This document shows positions 49,862 to 61,602 of a stretch of DNA of 64,000 nt, piece after piece. The notes below the pieces were generated by a model, which was not told the origin of the DNA, made no database searches, and saw only the letters and a list, made by a program, of their open reading frames with translations. The DNA is from Chimonanthus salicifolius. Lineage: Eukaryota; Streptophyta; Magnoliopsida; Laurales; Calycanthaceae. Positions within the stretch are counted from its first letter, which is position 1. Each line of letters starts with the position of its first letter. The DNA lies in contig CM023537.1 of the NCBI GenBank assembly GCA_013350335.1, positions 46,870,111 through 46,934,110 of the forward strand, in the 5' to 3' direction. Position numbers and translations under genes: made by a program.

Positions 49862-51471
49862 TGTGAGTTTAGTATTAGGGCCTCGGTTTGACCGAGTCTA
49901 TGTATTGTCAATTCCGTGACCGATCGTGACCGTGTGTCTTGGACTTTGCCTTGGAAGAATGTGAACATGTCAGAAGATCGACTGTGCATTGAAGAATCTA
50001 CACAGAACATATGATTGGCACATATGTAAGTGAACCTTAGTGGACCTTAGGCTAAGCCTAAATACCTTAGAAGTCAATATTTAATTGGAAAATGCTTGAC
50101 TCTTAGCCTCGAGACCTAAAGCATTTTGTCGAGGCCGCAAAGATTGTCCTTATCTTAGTGAAAATATGTGATAATTGTATTTTCGAAAAATCCTAAGTCT
50201 TATCCTTGATTGAGATTTTTATGGAAATATGGAGAATCTACAAAAGTCTTGTTAGACTTTGTAAAATATGTTTGCCATCTCTTAAATCATGAACAAGACT
50301 AAAATCATGGGTCGCTATATCATACGTATTTGAAAAGGCTCCTCTTAAGATTATTGAAAATCTTTTTGGCCATCTCATAATTCGAATTTATGAGATAATG
50401 ATTGACAAGTGGCAAAATTGATGGGTGGCCTTTGACCAATTATATTTAAAAAATCCTTTGAGAGGTTCCTCATGACCATAGAAGATCTTGGAAGATCATT
50501 TAGGTAATCTCATGATTTGATCTATTATTGTGATTGACAATCAAGGACACATGTCAATTTAGTGAGCTGGTCATTGACTCAATAAGATTAGAAGAATGAT
50601 TTGAAATTTGAAAAATTCAGTAAGCTATATTACCATATACAGCCTGGAGGCATCGAAGAAATCCTGCAGGACTCGAAACTCAACTGTTCCAAAAACAGTC
50701 TTATAAATGTACAACAAGTTGAATTCAAAAGACAGAGCTGAATATTGGTAAATAAAAAATAGCCACCAGAGACCTTTCTCATCCCTCTTCCTCTCTTCTT
50801 CATCATCTTTACAAGGACATGAAAAAGCATTCGATGCTTAAGTTATGAAGAAGATGAGGACTGATTTACTAGGACCCAAAAACCAGTAAAATCATTGTCC
50901 TATAATCCATATTCCGTTGTGCCAAAGCTCACTGAAGAATGGACCAGATCTGAAGGTAGAAGGCGCGGAGACATCTACAAGAAGAACACACATTTTGAAG
51001 AATTGTTAAGGCCCAAGGCAAGTATTCCTCTTAGTCTTTTTATTTGATATCACATTGTAAGGTGGACTAGAGCATCTGTGTTTGAACCACCCAAAAAACT
51101 ATGTGTCGAGGATTAGACCATGGGGAGGTCGAACCTCTATAAACAATTAAGTTGTACTATCTGGGCGTGAAACCCATTCATAGTATAATGGGACGAGCCT
51201 AGATTTGAGAAGTCTGACAGTAGATATAGGTTTAGGTGAACTGAACCACTATAAATGATTGTGCAATGTGGTTTGTTTTGATGATTTGATTCATTTATTT
51301 ATCACTTGCACACACGTTTATTCCGCTGCACATATTGTTAAATTAATTTATTTTAAAAAGAGAAATAAAATCGGATCAGACCAATTCACCCCCCTCTCCC
51401 TCCCCTCCCCTCTCCCTCTCCCTCTCCCTCTACCCCCCTAGGTCTTGCATACTTCTAGTTACGCAATTTCA
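49862..51471 (+). mobile_element. 5' LTR of a Copia retrotransposon (SIRE/Maximus-like)
   Basis: The right border is clear: the LTR ends in TTTCA at 51467-51471, two bases before a tRNA-Met primer-binding site. The left border at TGTGAGTTTAGTATTAGG is a guess from the TG rule. Inside are ACCACTATAAATG near the end of the LTR and a CTCCCT-type run (51393-51432). No partner LTR is in the window because the element is interrupted downstream. Confidence 0.6.
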
Positions 51472-51473
51472 AT

Positions 51474-51485
51474 TGGTATCAGAGC
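51474..51485 (+). other. Copia primer-binding site
   Basis: TGGTATCAGAGC is complementary to the 3' end of initiator tRNA-Met, the usual primer of plant Copia elements, and follows the LTR end directly. Confidence 0.9.
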
Positions 51486-51532
51486 TCGGTTACTCTGAGT
51501 TGGACTTAATCGTCTGAGTTGATCCTTGTACT

Positions 51533-51930
51533 ATGATCATGCATAATAGTCACCCTGTTTCCAAACCTCCCTACTTTGACGGCGCTAACTATGCCTCTTG
51601 GAAGGCAAACATGAAAAGCTTTTTTATATAACTTGATAGGGCCATCTGGAAATCAGTAGTAAGGGGTTGGGAATATCCTGTTAAGGAAATCTCTGAAAAA
51701 TCTGCCATAGATGAAGCAGGAAAATCTGTTCAACAAATCATTGGTACTAAATCTAAGGATTACTTCACTTGGACCGACATGGAGAAGACTCTATATACTG
51801 CAAATGGAAATGCTTTAAATGCCATTAACTATGATGTCTCACCAGATGAGTTCAAACGTATAATGACATGTGTGATAGCCAAAGGTGCTTGGGATATATT
51901 AGAAAGGACACATGAGGGAACCTCAGTTGT
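51533..51930 (+). pseudogene. Copia gag fragment (SIRE/Maximus-like)
   Basis: Reading from ATG 51533, PPYFDGANYASWKANMKSF is the signature N-terminus of Copia gag. A TAA at 51629-51631 breaks the frame. It resumes as AIWKSVVRGW and later NALNAINYDVSPDEF, KGAWDILERTHEGTS, the classic gag-pre-integrase-type block. Homology ends at 51930, where a TGTAACACCCC terminus begins; the rest of gag and pol is absent. The protein would have formed the particle shell; this copy is inactive. Confidence 0.85.
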
Positions 51931-54190
51931 TGTAACACCCCGTTTTCTCAAAGATATTGATATTTACAAAAATGCCATTGGAATGGTAAATTAGAAGGTT
52001 ATGATCGTAGATAAGAAAATAGTGGGGCCCATTGTTCAAATTAAGGCCTATTGTACATATTATAAAGATCAATTAGATTAAATGGTTATTGTATATCTAA
52101 TTGGGTTAAGTTGGTTATTTGGGTCAAAGGACCCAATTGGGACCCAATGGGTCATGGTGGACTTATTTGACCATTGGGTAAGCTCAATTTTATTATGGTT
52201 AAGTTGAATTGATTGGAAATGAAATGTATGATAAATGGGTAGGCTTGATACAAGTGTGTAAACCACATTCAAAGGGCTAAACCACCCATAATTGGGTCAT
52301 GGCGTCAATTGGGTCAATAAGTTAAATGGGGACCAAATGGGTCGTGTTGACCATGTGGACCATGGTTGACCATGTGGACCCTCAAGTTAGCTCAAATATG
52401 AGTTAAATCAGGTTGAGTTGGGACTGAAGTGAGTTGGAATTAAATCAAGTAATGAGTTGACTCAAGTGCATTAAATGATATGCATTAAGTGTAGTGAGTT
52501 GGGTGAGTTGAGTTGGAAATCAAGGGACCTTGAGTTCAAGTGAGTCAAATGGAATTTGAAGGGGTGTCTTGACCTCAAACATCACCAAGGAAGCATGTCC
52601 CACACGTTGAAAGTGAAGGGGTGCCTTGGCCAAGCCAAGGGTCACCATGGTTGGGGCGGCATTAATGAGATAAGATGGAGGTGTCTTTCCATCTCAAAGG
52701 ATGCATTGGTTGGTGCCAAGGGATGCAATGGTTGGCACCAAATGCCTACTTGGTTTGATCAAGTATTAATGAGGATTAATGAGAAGAAGTGGGGCTTGTT
52801 TAACAAAAGGGAATACACCATCACTTGGCCGAATTTGTCAATTGCAAAACCTTAGAATTCTTATCTCTCTCCCTCTCTCAAGAACACATCTCCTTGGCCG
52901 AACCAGCTATTGGTGTTTTCACCATTGGTTAAGCACCTTTTCGGCTAGAGACTAAGGAAAAGAGAAGGAACGGAAGCAAGGTCAAAAGGAGAGAGGAAAA
53001 GCAAAGGAATTTGGTATGTATTTCCATTGAATTATGTTTAATAAAATGGGATAAAAGGAACATGATTTGGCCATGGGATGGCATAATCTACCAAGGGTTT
53101 GGAGTATGTATTTTGATGTTTAAAAGATAGCAAACATGGACCATAGGGTTCGGCCACTTTGGTTGGCCTGAACCCCATGAAATGTTATGGTCATGTTGAT
53201 GGTTTTTGTAAGTTAAAACCATGCAAATGTTGGACTCTTTTGGAGGTTTAAATTAGACCTAAGATGCAAGTTGAAAAGGTTAAAATCATGGATTTGAGTG
53301 TCATGTTTTGGCCATGGAATGGCCAAATGCATCATGGGTTCAAACCTTGGGTAAAGTTGGTTTAAATGATAAAAATGGATCATTGGGTTCGGCCACTTTG
53401 GATGGCCGAACCCCATGAAGTTATTTGGGCATTTGGATGGTTTTGAAGGGTAAAAATCATACAATACTATGGTGATGTTTACATGTTTTAATGAGATTAA
53501 GTATTTGATAAAGAAGTTCAAATCATAGGCCATAGGGTTCGGCCATTAGGGATGGCCGAACCCCATGAAAGGATTTAATAGACTTATGGTTAATTTTAAT
53601 GATTTTGAAAGATAAAACCATACAAGTTATGAAGGGTGTTTAAATGTGTTGAATGAAGATAAGTTTATTACCTTGGGTCGGCCATGGGTTGGCTGAACCA
53701 TGTGGTTCTTATGGCTAAGTTATGTACAAATGATGGAATTATTGATCCAAGAGAACCATTGGGTTCGGCCATCGGTATGGCCGAACTCCATGGACCATTT
53801 TTGGGATAAATGGACCCTAGTAGGGGTGTTTGGATTTAAGTTCAATAAGAATTGTTAAATGTTGTTATGATATTTTAAAAGGTTGACATAGATGAAAGAA
53901 TCATGGACTTAGATGCTCATTGGTTCATCAACAAGAGTGGTAAGTGGAGCATCAAAACCAAAAAGGGGTGAGGTTCGGCCATGGGGTATGGCCGAACCCC
54001 ACCAAGTGATTTGAATAGCATTTGAATGTGATTAGAATGGATTAAGAGATCCAAATGGGATTAGTGGGGTTCGGCCATGTTATATGGCCTGAACCCACTA
54101 AGGTGGTTTTTATGATCTTGTTTTTCTAAGCAAGATTAAATATGGTTAGGTCAATGGCAAAACCGTAAATACAAGTCAAAGTGTAAAGGA
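51931..54190 (+). mobile_element. Truncated Gypsy-type LTR inserted in the Copia gag
   Basis: TGTAACACCCCG is the typical start of plant chromovirus (Tekay/Del-like) LTRs. It interrupts the gag frame at 51930/51931. The body is long and non-coding, has a CT-rich leader (TTATCTCTCTCCCTCTCTC near 52860) and later an array of GGGTTCGGCCA hairpins. The right end is cut by the tandem-duplication junction at 54190, so neither the LTR end nor a primer-binding site is visible. Confidence 0.55.
53146..54096. repeat. Array of seven GGGTTCGGCCA / TGGCCGAACCC hairpins
   Basis: Inverted repeats of about 30 bp lie at 53146-53176, 53385-53414, 53535-53564, 53675-53700 (weak), 53761-53789, 53971-54000 and 54066-54096. 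Each is GGGTTCGGCCA, a 6-9 base loop, then TGGCCGAACCC. Loops differ (CTTTGG, TTAGGGA, TCGGTA) while most stems stay paired. In the first three copies the 3' neighbour CATGAA is conserved. Confidence 0.9.
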
Positions 54191-54559
54191 TTGATCAACA
54201 AAATAACCTTTGATTTTTAGGTCCTTAAACTAATCGATCAACATTAGACTATTTTGAGATGGGCATGAATTCAATGGTAGATATTGTTTCAACGGTTGTC
54301 CAATTATTTCTAATGGCAATAGACACAGTGTGAAGTGTCTAAAGATCTTTAATTTGTCATAGGCAAGATTTACTAGTAAAAATTCCACAACTTTCAATTT
54401 ATTACCTCAAATTTTTATCTTAACTCTCCTTTTTGAAACCTTTTTTTTTTTTTTTAATTTTCTCATTTATTGGGTGGTCTGCGTTGGGAAATTGAGCATT
54501 TTTATGAAACTTATTGTTGAGATTTCAACTCGTGAGTTACAATGAAATACATAGCAAAT

Positions 54560-54735
54560 TATTTGCAAATTATCCATATAGGTGTAGTTCAACTAGTTGC
54601 CTCCCGTTTTAGGAAATGGGAGATTGCGGGTTCGAGCTCCCCTAACCTTGGTCTTTCTTAGGGACAGTGGACTTATCCATGGGAGTTTTAGTAGAACTGT
54701 ATTTGAATTTTTCACACATTAATCAAAAAAAAATT
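54560..54735 (+). mobile_element. tRNA-derived SINE, family A, right-unit twin
   Basis: Copy of 46073-46240 inherited with the tandem duplication. The B box is GGGTTCGAGCTCC, nearer to the polymerase III consensus. It ends in TTAATCAAAAAAAA. Confidence 0.65.
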
Positions 54736-55306
54736 ATTTGATAATTTCTATGAGCTGATCATTCCAGCAATTTATCAAGATCCATAAAGGGAAATGATGA
54801 AATTATTAGTAAGAGTAGGCATTTAAAAACATTTGTGGCCCATATTTACAATCTCTTGTGCGAATAACCACTTACTATTATCTCTTAATTTAAATTTATC
54901 ATTCTAATCAATGATTTATACTAGATTAATACTAAGCATTATATTAGTATAAATCATAATTTTAAATTTGATTGTCAAATTGTAGTCTTATATGAAAGAT
55001 TCAGATTTAAGTAGGTTTGAAATTTGAAATTTGATTACATCTAAATGTCCCTTCGTTTGACATGACAAATGAGTCATATAATCACAATATTTTGACATTT
55101 TTATTCACTTGATATTGGATGATGGTAGACTCCATTATGTTTGACACCAATAAATTTTATAAAAGATGACTTTTTCTTAACCCATGTTAACCTAATCGCA
55201 TTTAAGAGAACCATGTTAGAACCATTTAATAGTAATTATCAATAGATGAAAAATTAATAACTCAATGTATGTTAGAAGGTCGGAATGTAGGATCTACTAC
55301 TGTAAG

Positions 55307-55463
55307 TAGGGTAAAAATCTCGGTATCGGTCGATAAATTTCTCTCTGCTATTTTTTTACAAAAACCTACTAATATCGGCCGATATGGACGATATATATCG
55401 CCGATATATATCAGATATCGGCCGAGATATCAAGGTTTTAGAAACCGAGATTATTACCCTTGT
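55307..55463. mobile_element. ATATCGGCCGATAT cassette, copy 4
   Basis: Twin of copy 3, shorter by roughly 20 bases because one GATATATATTGTATCGGCC segment is missing. It retains AATATCGGCCGATATGG and CGGCCGAGATATC. Confidence 0.65.
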
Positions 55464-57305
55464 TCCTTCGTAAAAGGCTGAGAACATTAAACAAATTAAT
55501 GGTACGAATAAATTTCTCTTAAATATTCTTTTAAATACTAAAATTGTAATGGTTCATATCATCATCATCGTCAGTCATGATCATATAAAAGTATACACCA
55601 CTTATGCTTAATCTAACAATGTATAGATGTCAAAATAACTTTAAATTAACCAAAAATATAATTGACAGTAGATGGTGGTGGCACAAAAGGTTGTAAATAT
55701 AGCCACAAATGATTTTAGTTGCCTACTCTTAGTAATAATATTATCATTTCCCTTTTTATCTTGATTAATTGCTGGAATGAACCATTAACATAGACCAAAG
55801 TATTATATCAGTATAAATCATAACTTTAAGTTTGATTGTCAATTCTATAATTTTATACCCCTTAGAATCAGATTTGAGTAGGTTTAAAATTTGATATTTG
55901 ACTACCAGGACGACAAATGAGACATATAATTACAATATTTTAACATTTTGATTCACTTGATATTAGATGATGGTAGATTCCATTTTTTGTTCACTTTATA
56001 TTAGATGATGGTTGATTCCATTATGTCTGACACCATTGATTTCATAAGAGATGATTTTTTTTTTCCTTTAACCCATTTTAATCTAATCACATTTATGAGA
56101 ATCATGTGATGGAACCATTTAATAGTAATTATCAATGGATGAAGAGTTAGTTACTTAATGTAGGTTAGAATGGCAGGATCCACCCTTGTAAGTTCTTTTA
56201 TTAAAAATTAAGGACATTAAATAAATTCATGCTACAATTAAATTCAATTGAGTCAGACTACATTTGCAGGGTCATTGATTGAATTAATGAGCTCTTTTAA
56301 TCAAAAGAGTGGCAGAGCTAAAGTTGAGAAAGGAACGCAAGATCCAACACTAGTATTCTTGGATTCATTTATGTTTTTATATAGAGAAATTTTAGGGCTA
56401 TAATTAAGGTGGGTTGAATTGAGTTTTAATAAATTCAATCCAATCTATATAAAAGATATTGGATTCAACTTATATGATCTGAGTTGTTAGTAGAAATTGT
56501 TTAATTTGACACGAGTTGCTGGCATGACTGTCTGACTTGTTTTTAGTCTAAATTTGAGAAAAAAAATCAACAATATTTTCTTTTTATATTTTCTGATATT
56601 TGAATCAGATTGGATGGATTTTAAATTTCTAAACTTAGTCCAACCCGAATTCTATACATGTTTCTTTCTTCCAATCTGATCTGATCCTCAATTTACAAAT
56701 ACATAAATTACGCCACTGACTTCTCAGGTCGGATTAAAATGTGGCCCAAGTTTCACCTCTAAGAAATTTCTAGAAAACCCCTTCAACTTTTAAAAAACAC
56801 CCTTATGATTTTTGAAGTATTAAAAAACACCTCTCTTGCTATGAAATTTTCAAAAACACCCTTGACTATCGTTCAAACAAAACAAAATGGGTAAAATACA
56901 CTTAAATTTTTAAATGAAGGGGACCTTCGTCTTCCTTTCCTTCCTTTTCATGTGGCACTGGTAATCCCACTGATGGCACCTAAGTGGCAACGTCTGATTC
57001 TTTGAAATTTTGTAGGTGCTTGGATTCTCGAGGAAAAATGTCGATTCCCAATTTCGAAGGCATGTCTCGCGGATCAGACACAACCGCTGTCCAGAGTCCA
57101 ATGTCAAGTTTAATTCTTCTAAAATGGCGGCAAAAAGGAAGGTGTCCACGTACAGGCGTTGAGATTATGTTTTGCTTCGTAGTAATGTTATTAAAATTGG
57201 ACCATGATACTTAAATAAGGTTTAATTAAGTTTAATCATGGTTAAATTCGATTAAATTTGCACTATATATTATATTATAAATAATATTAAATTATTAATA
57301 GAGTT

Positions 57306-57511
57306 TTTGAATGATATGGTTAGTTATTCAATCAAAAAAAGAGCCCAAGATACAAAAGGTTTTGCCCACAGCCCGAGCTGGGTAAGGAGAAAGATAGGAG
57401 ATACATAGCAAAAAAGCCAATGCCCAACAAAACTAACAAAACAATGTACAACAATCTGTACAAAGAAAGTAAGCCAGAATAAAAGAGGTCAGCAAACCTG
57501 ATGATCAGCTG
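57306..57511 (-). other. LINE 3' untranslated region
   Basis: On the minus strand it contains GGGCTGTGGGCAAAACC and ends ATCATTCAAAAA, a form common in plant LINEs. A related fragment occurs at 37275-37620. Confidence 0.75.
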
Positions 57512-60500
57512 TTAGTCGATGCTATATCCATAGAATAAAATATGCCGTTGTTGCCAGTCATCGAAAAAGTAGAGCACCCGAGCATAGTCCTTTTTGCAGC
57601 AATCAATTTGAACAATACCAGAGTAGAACTTGCCAAGGAGGGAGTTAATAGCTCTAATATGGTTGAAATAGTGCCACTGGGAGACATGGGAGTGTTTAAT
57701 AAACTTTGCAATCTCATTGGGTAACATAATGCAATGGAAGGGGATATCCAATCTAAGCATAGCTAATAGAATTTTTTGTACAAAATTCAGCATTGGAATG
57801 GTGAAGTCCATGGAAATGAGAGGGGTAGAATAGAAGCCAGTGATGCCGTCACCGGAGTACATGGCACCTAGGAAGTTCCTCCCACCAGAAGAAAACTGAG
57901 AAATGATTAGAGACCAAGGGTCAGAGATAAGGGGGGCATTCCTATCTAGCGGTATCTGTGGAACGACAGATGCAGGGGGTAGGTTCTAAGAAGCTGCGAA
58001 GCCGTCACTTATCCCCTTAACATCAGAGTTGTAGAGGAGAAAGATGAGACGATTATGAATATCCATACGAATATTGTAACAAAGTCGATCACTATTGCTG
58101 ATAGAGTTTTTGAAAATTCTGTCATTTCTCTCATGCCAAAGGTGCCAGATCGTTGCAGGTAGAGCAAGGTGGGCAGCCAAAGATTCAAGGCAGCTATTAC
58201 TGTTATGAATCAGCATAGAGGAGTCAATCAAGATGTTGCCCGACTGGTTGTTCAGTTGAAACTTCCTCATCAGATTGTTCCAAACATCAGTGGAGAAACT
58301 GTAGTACACCACATGCTGATGAGATTCCACCTCAGTGCCACAAAGAATACAAATCAGGTCATGGATAATGCCCAGATTATATAGCAATAGTTTAGTCTTC
58401 AAAGCAGAGTTGAGGAAGAACCAGGTAAGGGTAGAATGGCGACTGATACACCCCGAGAACCAGATGTTCTTAACCCAGCCAGGTTCTTCCAAGGTACTAC
58501 AGGTGGAAAGGATTAGCAGAGGCCGTAGTGAACTGACCATCATCACTAGCAGTCCAATAGAATTCATCATTAATTGGAAGAGCAGGAAGGGAAATACCAT
58601 TGATCAGATTCCAGATGGTAATGAAAGGGGTAGACACGTCCTCTGGCAACACCCATTGGCCATTGTTAATGAAAGCACTGACCAAAACATCTTTTCCTAA
58701 GCCCAAGCGAGTGAATAGGTCTTCCCCCAAAATGTTCAAACAAGATGAAACCAGGCCTGATCCAAGGATCGAACAAAAAACTACTACTTTTGCCATTACC
58801 AATCACTGAATCAACATGCCTCTTTACAAGATCACGGACAGATAAGATAGACCTCCATGCCCAAGATGGATCATGTCGCAGCTTAACATGTCAAATGCTA
58901 GAGTTCTTCAAATATTTCTGCTTGATCCAGCAAGTCCAAAGATTGTCTTTACAAAGCACAAGGTTCCAAAATTGCCTCATCAGACATGCTTCATTAATAG
59001 TAAGAATGCTACGCAAACCTAGACCACCTTTAGTCTTGGAGAGACATATTTTCGACCACGCAATAGTGTGTAGCTTCTTCGAACTATCTGAGCCCCATAG
59101 GAAATTTCTCATTATCTTTTCCATCATATTAATACAAGATTTGGGTAGAAGGAATGCATTCGCCCAATAAATATGAGAGTTGTTAATAGTGGATCTAAGA
59201 AGCTTAGCTCTACCAGCAAAAGATAGAGATGAACTGGCCCAGCTACAAACTTTCCTTCTGAATTTTAGAAATGAGGCCATCACAATCTGCTCTGCGAATT
59301 CTTCCAGAAAAAAGAGGCAATCCAAGATAGGTGATAGGCATCTTAGCTTCACCCATTCCCAATGTCTTCATGATTTCAAGACGGTTATTTACAGAGCCGG
59401 AGAAGATAATATGGCTCTTTGATGGATTAAAAGCCAGCCTAGTAAAAACACTAAAATCCAACAAAAGTTGCTTGAGGTGATTAGCCGACCTTGTATCAGC
59501 AGAGCAAAAAATTAGGAGATCATCAACGAAGAGAAGATGAGAAATTGTACAGTCTCCCGAAGTAAAGGGGCACCAGATACTGCCATTAGCAACTGCATTC
59601 TCAATAGCACATGACAATGATTCCATAACTAAGCAAAAAAGAAGTGGATTAAAACTTGCCGGAGGCCTTTGCAACTCTTGAAATAACCATGAGGCATACC
59701 ATTGATTAAAACTGAGAATGAAGGGGAGTCAATGCAGTTTCGAATCCATCCAATCCACTTCGAATTGAATTCATTTGCCTTAATATGAGGTAGATACAAT
59801 CCCATCGGACACTGTCAAAAGCTTTCTTAACATCAAGTTTGATGCACATTCTCGGAGGACCATTCTCTTGATGGAGACCACGAATAATGTCATGAGCGAG
59901 CATAATGTTGTTTGAAATCTCCCTTCCTGAAATGAAAAGCCGATTGATTTGGGCTAACAAGAGTCGACAAAAAAGGTTTCACCCGATTAACAAGGACACG
60001 GGAAACCATTTTATATATTTCATTTGATAGAGCAATAGGCCGGAACATGTCGGGACGATTGGCACCATCACTCTTGGGAATCAAAGCAATGAAGGAGGCC
60101 TTGACCTGATTTAGGAGGACTCGAAGAGTTGAGGCAGTTTTGGATAGCACAAGTGACATCTTCCCCCACAATATCCCAAAATTTCTGAAAGAAGAATCCA
60201 TTAAAACCGTCAGGTCCAGGGGCTTTAAACGGATTAGCGCCAAAAACAACTTTCTTAACTTCCTCCCTACAGATAGGAGCTATAAGTAAGTCAGAAGAAG
60301 TGTCGGATAGCTTGCTCTTGGTAATGAAATTATGATAGTGCATGTCTGATCAGCAATATTGATATTGTCATGCTCACCCCCTAAAAGTTCAGTGAAATAA
60401 TTAACAAATGTGCTGCTTATAGAATCAGGTTCCCTAGTCAGATTACCATCATTCAGACAAATAGAGGAAATGTTATTTCTGTTCTGCCGAACCTTGACTG

Positions 60501-61602
60501 AGGAATAGAAAAATTTACTCAGGAATATCTCTAAGATTAAGGTTCAATATTCTTGATTTTTGATGCAGCAGCTGCCTCTCCCAATTCAAGCAATCCTCTA
60601 GCTTAGATTTATAGCTCAAGACCATGGCACGATTAGCATTTGAAGGAGAACTGTCATATAGTTGTTGAGCTGCAATCAGAGCCTCTGTGCAGTGAAGAAT
60701 TTGCTTGTTTATTTTTGGCTTGGAACAGTGCCATTTGGATAAGGCATTCTTGACTCTTTTGAGTTTAGTGACCAAGCAATACATTGGAGAACCATAAACA
60801 CTAGCAGACCATGAGTCAACAATGATACCACGAGCCTCCAGGTCCTTACTCCAAGCGTTGATGAACTTGAAAGGGTAATGCCTTTTGTATCGAAGATTAT
60901 CAATGAGGAGAAGAATACCTCTGTGATCAGACAAACCTGGCCCGAAGTAGTTTCTTGAAGATTGGTTGAAGCAATTTATAAATTCTTGATTAACCAATAT
61001 CCGATCAATTTTTGTCTCCACTCCCTTATCTCCATGAGAAGAATTAGACTAAGAGAAGTCAGCTCCAGATATCTTGAAGTCGATCAACTTAGAAGCATCA
61101 ATGCAGCTGTTAAATTGATCCATAGCATAGAAATTTGGACTTTCCCCACCAGATTTCTCATCAGCCCCACAAATGCAATTAAAATCCCCAATGAAAATGC
61201 TTGGTTCTTTTCTCATACGAGAGAAAAATTGGATTGCTTTCCATAAGTCCTGTCTGAAAGTTGGGTCGTTAAAACCATATACAGTAGCGAGGTACAAGGG
61301 AGTGCTCCCAGCTTGCATAATGAGCTCACAAAAGATGATCTCGGCCTGGCTGTGGATGATTTTCAGGTCAATGTCTTGTCTCCATGCTACCCAAATCCTT
61401 GCCGAGTTGGTATGAGTAGCATTGAAAAATTATTCCAATTCTTGGGAAAGATATCATTGCCAATGGCATGAAGATTATTGATCCTAATCCTACTTTCCAA
61501 AATGAAAAGGATGTCGGGATTTGAGGTGGAAATTAAATCCTTTATCTCCTTTTGCATATGGGGTCTATTAAGAACCCTCACATTCCAAGAGATGATGATC
61601 AT
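57512..61602 (-). pseudogene. LINE ORF2: endonuclease, reverse transcriptase, RNase H-like tail
   Basis: ORF2 proteins nick the target and copy the RNA in place. It starts at 61602 with IIISWNVR, the first endonuclease motif. LESRI, IGDFNCI, TKIDRILVN and SDHRG follow, completing the APE-type set. Reverse-transcriptase blocks are ANPFKAPGPDGFNG, FIALIPKSDGANRPDMFRPI, KLDVKKAFDSV and LFVDDLLIF (Asp-Asp at 59519-59530), then AKMPITYLGLPL. A zf-RVT region with LCGTEVESHQHVV lies near 58300. The last part (PFHCIMLPNEIAKFI ... WHYFNHIRAI) resembles the RNase H-like domain of plant L1 elements. Several frameshifts and stops, for example near 61387 and 60515, make it inactive. Confidence 0.9.

Larger units (their letters stand above)
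45702..54190. repeat. Second tandem duplication, left unit (about 8,489 bp)
   Basis: Sequence from TTGATCAACAAAATAACC (45702) to at least 48930 reappears from 54191 onward, interrupted only by a LINE in the right copy. The constant offset of about 8.49 kb and the fact that the right copy starts exactly where the left unit would end indicate a head-to-tail tandem duplication. The left unit contains SINE A, a palindrome cassette, AT-rich DNA, a Copia fragment and a Gypsy-type LTR. Confidence 0.8.
54191..57305. repeat. Second tandem duplication, right unit, part 1
   Basis: Repeats 45702-48780 with few changes, including SINE A and palindrome cassette copy 4. It stops at the LINE insertion and resumes at about 63863. 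Confidence 0.92.

Noticed and set aside
56910..57149. Minus-strand ORF similar to one at 48432-48668
   Set aside because: Both lie in the second tandem duplication. The peptides have no recognised domain, so I regard them as non-coding.
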